Source of the DNA: Seonamhaeicola sp.
GTDB lineage: Bacteria; Bacteroidota; Bacteroidia; Flavobacteriales; Flavobacteriaceae
Assembly (NCBI RefSeq): GCF_028281565.1
Contig: NZ_JANQJQ010000021.1
Coordinates: 186,001 to 250,000 of the forward strand
Direction: 5' to 3'
DNA: 64,000 bases
A program made the position numbers and the translations under genes. Positions 1-8,060 of the stretch are shown here, in pieces. A model generated the notes under the pieces. That model was not told the DNA's origin. It worked only from the letters and a program-made list of their open reading frames with translations, and searched no databases. The stretch's first letter is position 1. Each line of letters opens with the position of its first letter.

Positions 1-753
1 TTGTTACTTGAAGATTACGGTTTATTGGATACAGATCCGTTTACACCTACTGATGAATTATTGGATCCCAGGGTAGATTGGACTATAGCAAGGCGCGGCA
101 TTCCTTTCTTAGATTGGGGCCCTATGAGTGGTGGTGACTGGATGTTAGATCAGGCAGGTATGGGACCGTTTTTGAATAAGAAAAATATGTTCTATAAACG
201 TAATTTCAGAATAATATCTGTTGCAACACCAACGTGGTCAGCCGGATTAAATGGTAATAATTGGAGAGTGCTTAGGTTAGGGCATGTTATATTATGGCGT
301 GCTGAAGTAGCTGCGGAAGAGAATGACCTTGCGACTGCGAGAGATATGGTTAACCTAATTAGGCAACGAGCGCAGGACGATATTGTGATGGGCAAAGTAG
401 CTAACACAACATTTGGGTCCGGAGATCCCATTGTAATTGATGAAAGTCAACCAGCGGCGAATTATTTATTAGGTTTATATTCATCATTTCCCGATAAAGA
501 CTATGCGCTTAAAGCAATTAGACATGAAATGCGTTTAGAATTTGCGTTGGAAGGTATGCGTTTTCAGGATTTAGTTAGGTGGGGGATAGATAAAGAAACC
601 ATCGATGCTTATTTGGCATCGGAGTTATCGGATAATAAATTGCTTTGGATTCAGGGAGCAACTTATACGGCTGGTCAGGATGATCATTTCCCTATTCCTC
701 AAGCACAATTAGATTTACAGCCAGGGGTTTTAACTCAGGACCCGGCTTATTAG
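1..753 (+). CDS. SusD/RagB family outer-membrane glycan-binding lipoprotein, C-terminal part
   Basis: This is the C-terminal 250 residues of a SusD-like protein, the surface lipoprotein that caps a SusC TonB-dependent channel and binds glycan. The reading frame is open at the left edge, so the start, the lipobox and most of the TPR part lie outside the window. The recognisable part is the typical SusD ending: an arginine-rich helix followed by 'RHEMRLEFALEGMRFQDLVRWG'-type residues at about 174-195, then the 'P.. FPIPQAQLDLQPG' end that SusD proteins share. The downstream GH117 gene suggests an algal galactan substrate, but that is inference from the neighbourhood. Family call is firm; the ligand is unknown. 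Confidence 0.93.
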   Translation: MLLEDYGLLDTDPFTPTDELLDPRVDWTIARRGIPFLDWGPMSGGDWMLDQAGMGPFLNKKNMFYKRNFRIISVATPTWSAGLNGNNWRVLRLGHVILWRAEVAAEENDLATARDMVNLIRQRAQDDIVMGKVANTTFGSGDPIVIDESQPAANYLLGLYSSFPDKDYALKAIRHEMRLEFALEGMRFQDLVRWGIDKETIDAYLASELSDNKLLWIQGATYTAGQDDHFPIPQAQLDLQPGVLTQDPAY

Positions 754-1054
754 TCCTGATGAATGATATAACTTTTTAAAATTGAGTTAGTTTTAGTTTA
801 ATTAAGTTTGTTAATAAAGTGGCTTAAATTTTTAAGTCACTTTATACTTTTGGTGAATTTGATAAATTCTTGTTTAGGAAGGCTTTATGTCCATTCTTAT
901 TTGGTTTTGTTGCTAAAAATGTTTGGTTTTGAACCAAACCGGGCAATGCCCAATGGTAAGCTAATGAGACTATATACTTGTCCTATGGTCGTAAAAGTTA
1001 TAACAGAGTAAGTTTTAACTGGTTCGAAAATAAAAACTACTAAATCTATTTAAT
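754..1054. other. Intergenic spacer between susD and GH117
   Basis: There is no convincing gene here. A 67-codon open frame at 808-1011 has no family resemblance, no start signal and a composition expected by chance. The spacer holds a stem-loop at 815-844 and, directly after it, a perfect TAnnTTTG box (TACTTTTG, 845-852) that could start a transcript for the GH117 gene about 200 bp further on. Confidence 0.6.
815..844 (+). terminator. Stem-loop after the susD gene, possible terminator or attenuator
   Basis: Two 14-nt arms (815-828 and 831-844) pair with one G-U wobble around a two-base loop. The following T-run is weak and broken, so termination would be partial. Partial stops between SusD and enzyme genes are common in such loci, but that role is inferred. 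Confidence 0.45.
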
Positions 1055-2317
1055 ATGAAATCTTTTAAACTTTTTAATTGTATGCTCGCATTTTTTTTCA
1101 CGGGCAGCCTAACTTTAAATGCACAGGAAGGGTTTCCATTTAAACTTCCTAAGGAAAAACCGGATAGGGAGTTGAGTGCCGCTATGGAACGAAATTACAC
1201 CCAATACATGGCACCGCGTCCGGAGCATAATGAACTTTATACACAGTTTAAATATACAGAGCTTAAAGGTTTTGACTATAATGGTTATGATGGAACAATT
1301 TCGCGTAGAGACCCTTCAAAGGTTATTTTTGAAAATGGAAAATACTATGTATGGTACACCTACAGAAATACGCCAACCAAACCGCAAGGAGCAAAAAAAA
1401 GTAATGATAGCATACCTTCTGCTGATTGGGATTTATCAGAAATATGGTATGCAACCAGTACCGATGGGTTTACTTGGGAAGAGCAAGGTGTTGCAATACC
1501 TAGACCACCTAAACCCAATATAGGGTGGCGTTCGGTTTCAACAGCAGATATATTGAAGTTTAAAGGTAAATACTACTTGTATTATCAAGGTTTTATGGAG
1601 GCCAGCGGAAAACGGGGTGATGACTGTCCGGTGGCGGTATCCTATGCAGATTCACCTGATGGCCCCTGGACACCCTACAATAAAATTGCTGTTAACAACG
1701 GAAAAGAAGGGGAATGGGACCAATACTCCATTCATGACCCGCACCCTTTTGTTTATAAAGATAAGATATACCTGTATTACAAATCAGATTTTGACGGGGA
1801 CCCAAAATTGGTTAGAATGTCCGGGTTGGCTATCTCAAAAAACCCACTTGGTCCTTTTGAAAAGTGTCCATTAAATCCTGTTATTAATTCTGGTCACGAA
1901 ACCGTTATGTTTCCATTTAAAGAAGGTATGGCAGCCATGGTGCTTAAAGATGGAAATGAACACTTTACTATTCAGTATGCGGAGGATGGTATTAATTTTG
2001 AAATTGCCTCAATAGTTGAAATGATGCCAGGTGCTCCCGGACCGTTTGTACCGGATGCATTTAACAGTAATGGTAATGGACGAGGTATAACCTGGGGGAT
2101 TTCACATTTATCGCCTGCATTTTCATGGAAGCATGGTATGAGTATATTAATGCGTTTTGATTGCGATTTAAGTCTGGACGTCCACGACGCTGAAATGAAA
2201 AGACATGAGGTTTACCACATGAACCCTGAATATTTTTATAAACATGGTCTAAGTGGTAAGCAATTACAACGTATAAAAAAAGCAAATGAGCAATTAAAAA
2301 ATAAAAACCATAACTAA
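1055..2317 (+). CDS. GH117 family glycoside hydrolase (alpha-1,3-anhydro-galactosidase-like)
   Basis: A secreted 420-residue enzyme resembling GH117, whose studied members remove 3,6-anhydro-galactose from the non-reducing end of agar-type oligosaccharides. Residues 1-23 form a signal peptide. The N-terminal helical segment carries the SxAxxR motif (S41, A43, R46) that GH117 proteins use for domain-swapped dimers, followed by 'YTQFKYTELKGF' at 62-73. A five-bladed propeller should follow. Candidate catalytic residues are D86 in RRDPS, D228 in HDPH and H281/E282 in GHET, spaced much as in characterised members. It lies just behind a SusD gene, as expected for a polysaccharide utilisation locus. 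Exact substrate (agarose, porphyran or carrageenan fragments) cannot be read from sequence. Confidence 0.88.
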   Translation: MKSFKLFNCMLAFFFTGSLTLNAQEGFPFKLPKEKPDRELSAAMERNYTQYMAPRPEHNELYTQFKYTELKGFDYNGYDGTISRRDPSKVIFENGKYYVWYTYRNTPTKPQGAKKSNDSIPSADWDLSEIWYATSTDGFTWEEQGVAIPRPPKPNIGWRSVSTADILKFKGKYYLYYQGFMEASGKRGDDCPVAVSYADSPDGPWTPYNKIAVNNGKEGEWDQYSIHDPHPFVYKDKIYLYYKSDFDGDPKLVRMSGLAISKNPLGPFEKCPLNPVINSGHETVMFPFKEGMAAMVLKDGNEHFTIQYAEDGINFEIASIVEMMPGAPGPFVPDAFNSNGNGRGITWGISHLSPAFSWKHGMSILMRFDCDLSLDVHDAEMKRHEVYHMNPEYFYKHGLSGKQLQRIKKANEQLKNKNHN

Positions 2318-2415
2318 AAATTTAGACCACTTTATTTTTTAATCGGAAACCTGAACTTAAAGGCGTTTGTTGTAATTTTATCCGTGTAAATGCGTTATAG
2401 CATAAAATAAAATTA

Positions 2416-3252
2416 GTGCTGGAAAATTATAACTTAGGAAGCAAGTTAATTTTAGCGATTCTATTCGCGGTTTTACTTTATATGGTATTGCGCTATGCCA
2501 TTAAGTTAATAGAAATGGCTTACGTTATAAAACACAAAAAACCACTTTATACGCATTTTTATTTATTCAAAAGGAAGTTAAGCCCATCTCAAAAGTCAAT
2601 TTTAAAAAGGAATTTTACGTTTTATAATAAACTCCCAAAAGAGTATAGGCCTTATTTTGAACACAGGTTAGCGTCGTTTATAAAAGACAAAGATTTTATA
2701 GGAAGGGAAGGGGTTAAGCCAACAGAAGAAATGAAAGTGTTAATCTCAGCAACTGCCGTAATGTTAACCTTTGGTTTCAGGGATTTTTATATTGGTTTAA
2801 TTTCTAAAATAGTCATCTATCCCGATGAATTTTATTCCAGAACCAATGATGCCTATCATAAAGGGGAATTCAACCCTAAATTAAAAGCATTGGTGTTGTC
2901 TTGGAAAGATTTTAAAAAGGGCTTTGAAAACGGAAAAGACAATTTGAATTTGGGGATTCACGAGTTTAGTCATGCCATTCATTTAAACAGTATTAAAGAA
3001 CGGGACATCAGTTCTACTATTTTTAGTGATTCTTTTAGTGAATTATCTGAAATATTATCTGAAGATGAGGGGTTAAGAAAAGCACTTATGACTTCAGATT
3101 ATTTTAGAGACTATGCTTTTACAAATCGGTTTGAATTTGTGGCCGTGGCCATTGAAAGTTTTATAGAAACACCTCAGGAATTTAATAACCAATTTCCGAA
3201 AATTTATAAGACCATACGGCAAATGCTAAACTTCAACTTTGCCGGTTACTAG
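2416..3252 (+). CDS. MtfA-like zinc-dependent peptidase (M90 family)
   Basis: A 278-residue protein with one N-terminal membrane helix (about 10-30) and a cytosolic domain like the MtfA/M90 zinc aminopeptidases. The zinc motif is HEFSH at 182-186. Acidic residues near E240 and E247, within 'RFEFVAVAIESFIETP', occupy the place of the third ligand in the family. The start is GTG at 2416; no in-frame ATG lies nearby. In E. coli MtfA responds to the glucose regulator Mlc, but no Mlc is visible here and the membrane anchor differs from the soluble E. coli protein. Two CBS-domain genes follow on the same strand after about 80 bp. Confidence 0.85.
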   Translation: MLENYNLGSKLILAILFAVLLYMVLRYAIKLIEMAYVIKHKKPLYTHFYLFKRKLSPSQKSILKRNFTFYNKLPKEYRPYFEHRLASFIKDKDFIGREGVKPTEEMKVLISATAVMLTFGFRDFYIGLISKIVIYPDEFYSRTNDAYHKGEFNPKLKALVLSWKDFKKGFENGKDNLNLGIHEFSHAIHLNSIKERDISSTIFSDSFSELSEILSEDEGLRKALMTSDYFRDYAFTNRFEFVAVAIESFIETPQEFNNQFPKIYKTIRQMLNFNFAGY

Positions 3253-3332
3253 ATTTTCACATGACATTTATCATACTTTAAAACCCCACTCTTTAATAAT
3301 TTTAAAGGTAGCTAAACTAAAAAAGACATGTC

Positions 3333-3752
3333 ATGATACGTAAAGCACCAATTTCAACGATAATGACCGAGTCTGTCATTACATTAAAAAAGACGGACAA
3401 TTTAGAAACCGCCGAATACCTGTTTAAACATCATCACATAAGACATATCCCTGTGGTAGAAGGAAAAACGGTTATCGGGATGCTTAGTTATACCGATTTA
3501 TTGCGCCTAAGCTTTTCTGATATTACCAATGAATACGATAGTGATGCTGATGCTATGGTGTATAACATGTTTAGTATTAATCAGGTTATGAAGAAAAAGG
3601 TAGCAAGTGTATCACCGTCAAACTCCATTAAAGAAGTAGCTGAAATATTAGCAAGTAAAGAGTTTCACGCGTTACCGGTTGTAGAAAATAATGAGTTGGT
3701 TGGTATAGTAACCACCACAGATTTGATCAAATACCTTTTGAAGCAATTCTAA
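3333..3752 (+). CDS. Tandem-CBS-domain protein, first copy
   Basis: A 139-residue stand-alone Bateman module made of two CBS motifs (about 8-60 and 78-136). CBS pairs bind adenine nucleotides and act as sensors. The typical 'HIPVVEG.. IGMLSYTDLLRL' and 'FHALPVVENNELVGIVTTTDLIKYL' ends of both CBS repeats are visible. There is no attached enzyme or channel domain, so the protein must act on a partner. The next gene is a clear paralogue of the same length, and both stand alone on the plus strand. The partner is unknown; MtfA-like peptidase upstream is only a positional candidate. Confidence 0.9.
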   Translation: MIRKAPISTIMTESVITLKKTDNLETAEYLFKHHHIRHIPVVEGKTVIGMLSYTDLLRLSFSDITNEYDSDADAMVYNMFSINQVMKKKVASVSPSNSIKEVAEILASKEFHALPVVENNELVGIVTTTDLIKYLLKQF

Positions 3753-3797
3753 TTTTTGTTTAGCTGAATACATTTACTAAGCTTAAATTTATACGTT

Positions 3798-4217
3798 ATG
3801 AGACATCATATTCCGGTTTCCTCTATTATGACAAAGAATGTCATTGCTTTAACACGGTCTGATGATTTGGAAAGGGCTGAAAAGCTTTTTAAACGTCATA
3901 AGATCAAACATATGCCGGTGGTGTCCGGGGAGGTTATTATAGGGATGTTAAGTTATACTGACCTAATGCGAATTAGTTATGCTGAAGTCTCAGAAGAGAA
4001 TGGCCATACCGTAGATTCCGTAGTATTCAATATGTTTACTATAGAACAGGTGATGGCTAGGGATGTGGTTACCGTAACTAGTCAAACATCTATTAAAAAA
4101 GTAGCGCAAATATTAGCTGAAAGAGAATTTCACGCACTGCCCATAGTAGATAATGGCATACTGGTAGGCATAGTTACCACAACCGATTTATTGAATTATT
4201 TTATAAAACAGATTTAA
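3798..4217 (+). CDS. Tandem-CBS-domain protein, second copy
   Basis: This 139-residue paralogue of the preceding gene aligns with it end to end without gaps: both share IMT near residue 10, 'GMLSYTDL' near 50, an acidic linker, a 'V(F/Y)NMF.I.QVM' stretch in the middle and 'EFHALP(I/V)V.N..LVGIVTTTDL' at the end. The pair most likely arose by tandem duplication and could form a heterodimer. The stop overlaps by 4 bp the stop of rpe, which converges from the other strand, leaving no room for a separate terminator. Confidence 0.9.
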   Translation: MRHHIPVSSIMTKNVIALTRSDDLERAEKLFKRHKIKHMPVVSGEVIIGMLSYTDLMRISYAEVSEENGHTVDSVVFNMFTIEQVMARDVVTVTSQTSIKKVAQILAEREFHALPIVDNGILVGIVTTTDLLNYFIKQI

Positions 4218-4876
4218 GAATTAGCTAAAGCCTTTAAGTCTTTAATAGTTTCGATCTGGTTGCTGCTTTTAAAAATATAACTTCCGGCAACAAAAGTATC
4301 TGCTCCGGCCTCAACAAGTGCTTTTATGTTTTTGTTGGATACACCGCCATCAATTTCTATACGTGTATCCAAGCCTTGCTCATCAATCATTTTTCGAAGT
4401 TTCTCAACCCTGTTATAAGTCATATCTTCAAATTTTTGTCCTCCGAAACCAGGGTTAATAGACATCAGTAAAACCATAAAACATTTTGGCAAAATATCTT
4501 CTAAAACCGAAACGGGCGTCGTTAAATTTAAAACAACACCGGCTTTACAGCCGGTAGCTTCAATTTGGCTAAGTGTTCGGTGTAAATGAACGGTCGCTTC
4601 ATAATGTACCGTAATGATATCCGCACCAACTTTTGCAAATTCTTCAATGTATCGCTCCGGTTTTTCAATCATCAAATGAACATCTAAAGGTTTTTTTGCA
4701 TGTCTTTTTATAGCTTCAATTACAGGCATACCGTAAGATATATTTGGCACAAAATGGCCATCCATGACATCAATGTGAAACCAATCGGCTTCACTTTGGT
4801 TTACCATTTCTATATCACGCTGAAGGTTTGCAAAATCTGCTGCCAGTATGGAAGGTGCAATTAACTTGGAACTCAT
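4214..4876 (-). CDS. rpe: Ribulose-phosphate 3-epimerase
   Basis: A TIM-barrel enzyme of the pentose phosphate pathway that interconverts ribulose 5-phosphate and xylulose 5-phosphate. The start is set at the ATG of 'MSSKLIAPSILAADF', giving 220 residues as usual for Rpe; the longer frame to 4975 runs through the promoter and repeat and is rejected. Visible motifs: 'APSILAADF' with the conserved Ser, 'HIDVMDGHFVPN' (metal-binding His and Asp), 'LDVHLMIEKP' with the second metal His, 'MSINPGFGGQ' and 'IEIDGGV' with the last catalytic Asp. It is a single gene, transcribed from a -7 box carried on a dispersed repeat. Confidence 0.96.
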   Translation of the reverse strand: MSSKLIAPSILAADFANLQRDIEMVNQSEADWFHIDVMDGHFVPNISYGMPVIEAIKRHAKKPLDVHLMIEKPERYIEEFAKVGADIITVHYEATVHLHRTLSQIEATGCKAGVVLNLTTPVSVLEDILPKCFMVLLMSINPGFGGQKFEDMTYNRVEKLRKMIDEQGLDTRIEIDGGVSNKNIKALVEAGADTFVAGSYIFKSSNQIETIKDLKALANS

Positions 4877-4900
4877 TAGAGGTAGTAATTTTAAGTTGAT

Positions 4901-5009
4901 GCAAAAGTACATGAATTTTTTCATTTGAAAACTTATAAAAAAACAAATGAAAAAAATTATAGACTTACAAAGCAATGCCCTGAGCCGGTGGAAGGATGGT
5001 TCCTGAAAG
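4901..5009 (-). repeat. Dispersed promoter-bearing repeat, copy A (upstream of rpe)
   Basis: About 109 bp that match, base for base over most of their length, a 107-bp copy at 19246-19352 in front of trkA, in the same orientation relative to the gene. Its parts in order towards the gene are: a variant of the CCCTTCGAC..GCTCAGGG core, the shared tract GGGCATTGCTTTGT, an inverted repeat with arms CATTTG and CAAATG, and the -7 box TACTTTTG. The other copy has CATTTA and TAAATG, a paired change that keeps the stem intact. Confidence 0.8.
4902..4909 (-). promoter_or_regulatory. -7 box of the rpe promoter
   Basis: TACTTTTG on the minus strand matches the Bacteroidota TAnnTTTG -7 element and lies 26 bp before the rpe ATG. 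It forms the gene-facing end of the dispersed repeat. I see no good TTG at the usual -33 distance. Confidence 0.65.
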
Positions 5010-5075
5010 GAAGCTAAATTTTATATTTTTTTGAGTACAAAATTTAATTTTTTACAGATTGGGGGACTAAAAACA

Positions 5076-5100
5076 AACCCCCGGTAATCAGCCGGGGGTT
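5076..5100 (-). terminator. Rho-independent terminator of rpoD
   Basis: Perfect 9-bp arms AACCCCCGG and CCGGGGGTT around a 7-base loop. Read on the minus strand the hairpin is followed by TGTTTTTAG, which fits termination of rpoD transcripts about 70 bp after the stop codon. Confidence 0.85.
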
Positions 5101-5169
5101 CTTTCATCAATCAAAAAACGAACAGTTATGTGTAACTGTTGTTGCCGTAATTTAGGAGTTATTTGAGTA

Positions 5170-6033
5170 TTATCCTAAATAAGTTTTCAATATTTTACTT
5201 CTAGACGTATGTTTTAATCTACGAATAGCTTTTTCTTTTATTTGTCTTACACGCTCACGCGTTAAATCGAAGGTTTCCCCAATTTCTTCAAGCGTCATAG
5301 GGTGTTGGTTCCCTAAACCAAAATACAAACGAATAACATCTGCCTCACGAGGTGTTAAAGTTTCTAAAGCACGCTCAATTTCGGTGCGTAACGACTCGTG
5401 TAATAATTCTTTATCCGGGTTAGGAGATTCCCCGCTATTTAACACATCGTATAAATTAGAATCTTCACCTTCAACCAGTGGCGCATCCATACTTACATGA
5501 CGCCCGGAGTTTTTCATAGACTCCTTAACATCATTAATGGTCATATCCAACTCTTTTGCAATCTCTTCTGCACTTGGCGGACGCTCATGACTTTGCTCTA
5601 AAAAGGCAAATGTCTTGTTAATTTTATTAATGGAACCGATCTTATTTAAAGGTAAACGTACAATACGGGATTGTTCGGCCAAAGCTTGTAAGATAGACTG
5701 ACGGATCCACCAAACCGCATACGATATGAATTTAAATCCGCGTGTTTCGTCGAAACGTTGTGCTGCTTTGATCAATCCTAAATTACCTTCGTTAATTAAA
5801 TCCGGTAACGTAAGACCCTGGTTTTGGTATTGCTTTGCTACCGATACCACGAAACGCAAGTTAGCTTTAGTCAACTTTTCCAAAGCTATTTGATCACCAG
5901 CTTTAATACGTTGTGCTAACTCTACTTCTTCATCGGCTGTAATAAGGTCTACCTTGCCAATTTCCTGTAAATATTTATCTAACGATGCAGTTTCTCTGTT
6001 GGTTACCTGCTTCGTAATTTTAAGTTGTCTCAT
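5170..6033 (-). CDS. rpoD: Primary sigma factor RpoD (SigA), short Bacteroidota form
   Basis: At 287 residues this housekeeping sigma factor lacks the long 1.1 region and spacer of proteobacterial RpoD, as is normal for Bacteroidota. Region 1.2 is at about 14-50 ('[22 protein letters not shown]'), region 2 at 52-125 with '[15 protein letters not shown]' and the '-10' helix 'AVWWIRQSI', region 3 at 135-190, and region 4 with the helix-turn-helix '[27 protein letters not shown]' at about 244-272. This protein reads the TAnnTTTG promoters found through the window. It is monocistronic, with a terminator downstream and a 430-bp upstream spacer. Confidence 0.98.
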   Translation of the reverse strand: MRQLKITKQVTNRETASLDKYLQEIGKVDLITADEEVELAQRIKAGDQIALEKLTKANLRFVVSVAKQYQNQGLTLPDLINEGNLGLIKAAQRFDETRGFKFISYAVWWIRQSILQALAEQSRIVRLPLNKIGSINKINKTFAFLEQSHERPPSAEEIAKELDMTINDVKESMKNSGRHVSMDAPLVEGEDSNLYDVLNSGESPNPDKELLHESLRTEIERALETLTPREADVIRLYFGLGNQHPMTLEEIGETFDLTRERVRQIKEKAIRRLKHTSRSKILKTYLG

Positions 6034-6465
6034 CTAAAAATCTCCTGTAATTAAATTATGAATATTTGGGCATTCAGTAGTTATACGTATATATGTCGGA
6101 TAATGTTACAAAAAGTTTCAAAATATTTCCTATTTTCTGTCTTTTGGACACAAAATCTTTTAAAAAGTCACATAAATCACTGTTTTTATTAACATTTGTT
6201 AATTTAAATAACTGATTTTGAGATGATAAAAAGCCTGTTCTTAAAACTTATATGAGGTTGAAATTTCAAATCAAGGAGTTATTAGAAACCCGGAATTTTT
6301 ATAGTGAATTCTGGAGCAACTTGAGAAGTTAGTGTAGTAGTTTTTTTGTAAATAAGTTTGTGTAACATATAAAACCCATTAAATAAAACCCATCAAAAAT
6401 CGCTTTTGATGGGTTTTACTAACTAACAGAAAAACTAACTCAAATTACAATGAGAAATATGAAAT
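6034..6465. other. Spacer upstream of rpoD
   Basis: No gene seen. The half next to rpoD is very AT-rich and should hold its promoter, although I find no exact TAnnTTTG match at a good distance. The far end holds the terminator of the next gene (6385-6417). Confidence 0.55.
6385..6417 (-). terminator. Terminator of the sbtA operon
   Basis: Perfect 14-bp arms around a five-base loop (6399-6403). On the minus strand the stem ends in TTTT and continues ATTT, about 50 bp after the last gene of the operon. Confidence 0.85.
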
Positions 6466-6780
6466 TTATGCAATCTCTTCTATGGTGATTAAACCGTTAA
6501 TTCTTAATTTTTTTCCGGAATGTCTAACCTTGTTAAAAAACAATTTGGCATTTTCTTTAGCTTGTATAAGCTCATTGATCCTGCCATTATCATATTCACA
6601 TAAGTCGTATACATTGCCTTCTGTAATAGATAGCCTTTTAAGTTTATGATAGTTTATTTTAACATCGAGCACTGCATTTATAATATCTGCGGCATCGGAC
6701 GCATTGAAAGTACCGTCAATAAGGTCAATGTTTTGTTGTTTCGTTTTCTGGGATGTCATTTTTGTTAAAGCGTTTTCCAT
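6466..6780 (-). CDS. Conserved small helical protein, last gene of the sbtA operon
   Basis: A 104-residue soluble protein of unknown function. The pattern 'LIDGTFNASDAADIINAVLDVKINYHKL' at about 20-47, followed by a lysine-rich helix and a short 'LRINGLITIEE' end, resembles a family of small Bacteroidota proteins that I recognise but cannot name. It is predicted mostly alpha-helical, with no signal peptide or metal motif. It begins 18 bp after sbtA and ends just before the terminator, so it is co-transcribed with the transporter. SbtA proteins of cyanobacteria are controlled by the PII-like SbtB; this protein has the right size and place but no PII signature. Confidence 0.72.
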   Translation of the reverse strand: MENALTKMTSQKTKQQNIDLIDGTFNASDAADIINAVLDVKINYHKLKRLSITEGNVYDLCEYDNGRINELIQAKENAKLFFNKVRHSGKKLRINGLITIEEIA

Positions 6781-6798
6781 GATTTATCTGTATTTAAT

Positions 6799-7767
6799 TT
6801 AAAATGTGTTTTGAATAATGTATAGGTAAAGGGGCATTCCCAAAGTAATATTGAAGGGAAATGTTATAGCCAATGCCATGGGGATGTACAAACTTGGGCT
6901 GGCTTTTGGAACTGCAATTTTCATAGCAGCGGGTACGGCAATATAAGAAGCACTGGCTGCTAAGATGGCGAACAACAGTCTGTTACCCGTTCCGGTTACA
7001 AAAGTACCGCTTGAAAAAGCAACTATGCTGCCATTGATTATTGGGATGATTATAGAGAATAAAAGCGCAAACCGCCCTTTCTTTATAAACTCGTTTAGTT
7101 TTTTACCGCTTGTTATACCCATATCTAATAAGAATACAGCAAGGAATCCTTTAAAGATGTCGGTAGTGAACGGTTTAATGCCTTGGGCCTGAGTTTCATT
7201 TGCCATAAAGCCTATAACCAGGCTTCCCAGTATTAACAGAACACTTCCGTTAAAAAGCGTATGTTGTATGACCGTTTTGAGTGGAATGTCAGACTTTTTC
7301 TTTCCGCCTTTAAAAAGCATGATGAGTAGCAAACCAATCATAATAGAAGGCGCTTCCATTAGGGCCATAACAGCTACCATATGGCCGCTAAATGTTATTT
7401 GTTCCAGTTCTAAAAATGAAATGGCGGTTACAAAAGTAACAGCACTGACAGATCCGTAAGAGGCGGCGATGGCACCAGCATTTTCTATACTAAACTTTCT
7501 TCTTAAAATAAAGTAAGCATAAACCGGAATAGCCACTGCCAGAAATATTCCAAAAAGCAAGGACCAAAGAATTTCCATGTCAAATTCACTATGAGCTAAT
7601 TCCTGCCCGCCTTTAAACCCTATGGCGAATAATAGGTATAAAGAAATAAACTTTGAAGAGTTTTCGGGAATCCTCAGGTCGCTTTTAAGTTGAACAGCAA
7701 TGGCTCCCAGAAAGAAAAATAATAAAGCCGGGTTTGTAAGGTTGTCTATAAGTAAATGTAAATCCAT
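6799..7767 (-). CDS. sbtA: SbtA-type sodium-dependent bicarbonate transporter
   Basis: A 322-residue membrane protein with about ten hydrophobic helices in two inverted halves, as in the SbtA family. The beginning 'NLTNPALLFFFLGAIAVQLKSDLRIP' and the sequence 'SAVTFVTAISFLE' in the middle are the typical SbtA signatures, and the C-terminal half has 'LDMGI' and 'SYIAVPAAMKIAVPKASPSLYIP'. SbtA imports bicarbonate with Na+. In a non-photosynthetic bacterium the bicarbonate would feed carboxylases. It lies between two small genes on the minus strand and faces a LysR regulator, a layout that suggests control by that regulator. Confidence 0.88.
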   Translation of the reverse strand: MDLHLLIDNLTNPALLFFFLGAIAVQLKSDLRIPENSSKFISLYLLFAIGFKGGQELAHSEFDMEILWSLLFGIFLAVAIPVYAYFILRRKFSIENAGAIAASYGSVSAVTFVTAISFLELEQITFSGHMVAVMALMEAPSIMIGLLLIMLFKGGKKKSDIPLKTVIQHTLFNGSVLLILGSLVIGFMANETQAQGIKPFTTDIFKGFLAVFLLDMGITSGKKLNEFIKKGRFALLFSIIIPIINGSIVAFSSGTFVTGTGNRLLFAILAASASYIAVPAAMKIAVPKASPSLYIPMALAITFPFNITLGMPLYLYIIQNTF

Positions 7768-7786
7768 ATGACTTTTTAGGACTGTT

Positions 7787-7987
7787 TTAATTTTTGTTAT
7801 TTAATTGAGCACCAATAACAGCACAAAAGATTATAAATCCACACACTATTAATTCCTTTAAAAACAGGTTGTTGCGTGTTGTGGACAGAAACAAAATGCC
7901 TATAAACATTGAAAACATCAATATTTCATTTAGTGTCCCTGGTCTTTGTTGTGACTTTTTTGAACTGTTATTGAAAATTTCTTTCAT
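7787..7987 (-). CDS. Small two-helix membrane protein, first gene of the sbtA operon
   Basis: 66 residues: a polar N-terminus of about 20 residues, then two hydrophobic segments (about 22-38 and 44-60) split by a short polar turn. I do not recognise a family. The ATG at 7987 is preferred over a TTG at 8005, because the upstream start would fall within the likely promoter. It ends 19 bp before sbtA and is probably translated from the same mRNA, so it could be an accessory subunit or regulator of the transporter; that is inference from position. Confidence 0.62.
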   Translation of the reverse strand: MKEIFNNSSKKSQQRPGTLNEILMFSMFIGILFLSTTRNNLFLKELIVCGFIIFCAVIGAQLNNKN

Positions 7988-8013
7988 TTGATTTATTTTT
8001 TGCAAAGTTTAGT

Positions 8014-8041
8014 ATTTTTATTTATATATTTTTATTTATAT
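8014..8041. repeat. Perfect tandem 14-bp direct repeat in the sbtA-lysR spacer
   Basis: ATTTTTATTTATAT occurs twice back to back (8014-8027 and 8028-8041). It is simple AT-rich sequence, but its place between divergent genes, beside a palindrome, suggests regulator binding or DNA bending. Confidence 0.6.
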
Positions 8042-8043
8042 TT

Positions 8044-8060
8044 ATTATATAATATATAAT
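8044..8060. promoter_or_regulatory. Candidate LysR-type operator
   Basis: A perfect 17-bp palindrome with arms ATTATATA and TATATAAT around a central A. It contains the T-N11-A pattern of LysR-type binding sites and lies 8 bp before the lysR start codon and about 57 bp before the first gene of the sbtA operon, a position suited to autoregulation and control of the operon. Confidence 0.55.

Noticed and set aside
808-1011. 67-codon open frame after susD
   Set aside because: No family resemblance, no start context, and it runs over a stem-loop and a -7 box.
6466-6780. SbtB (PII-like) assignment for the small gene after sbtA
   Set aside because: The size and position fit, but the sequence lacks the PII T-loop and nucleotide-binding motifs.
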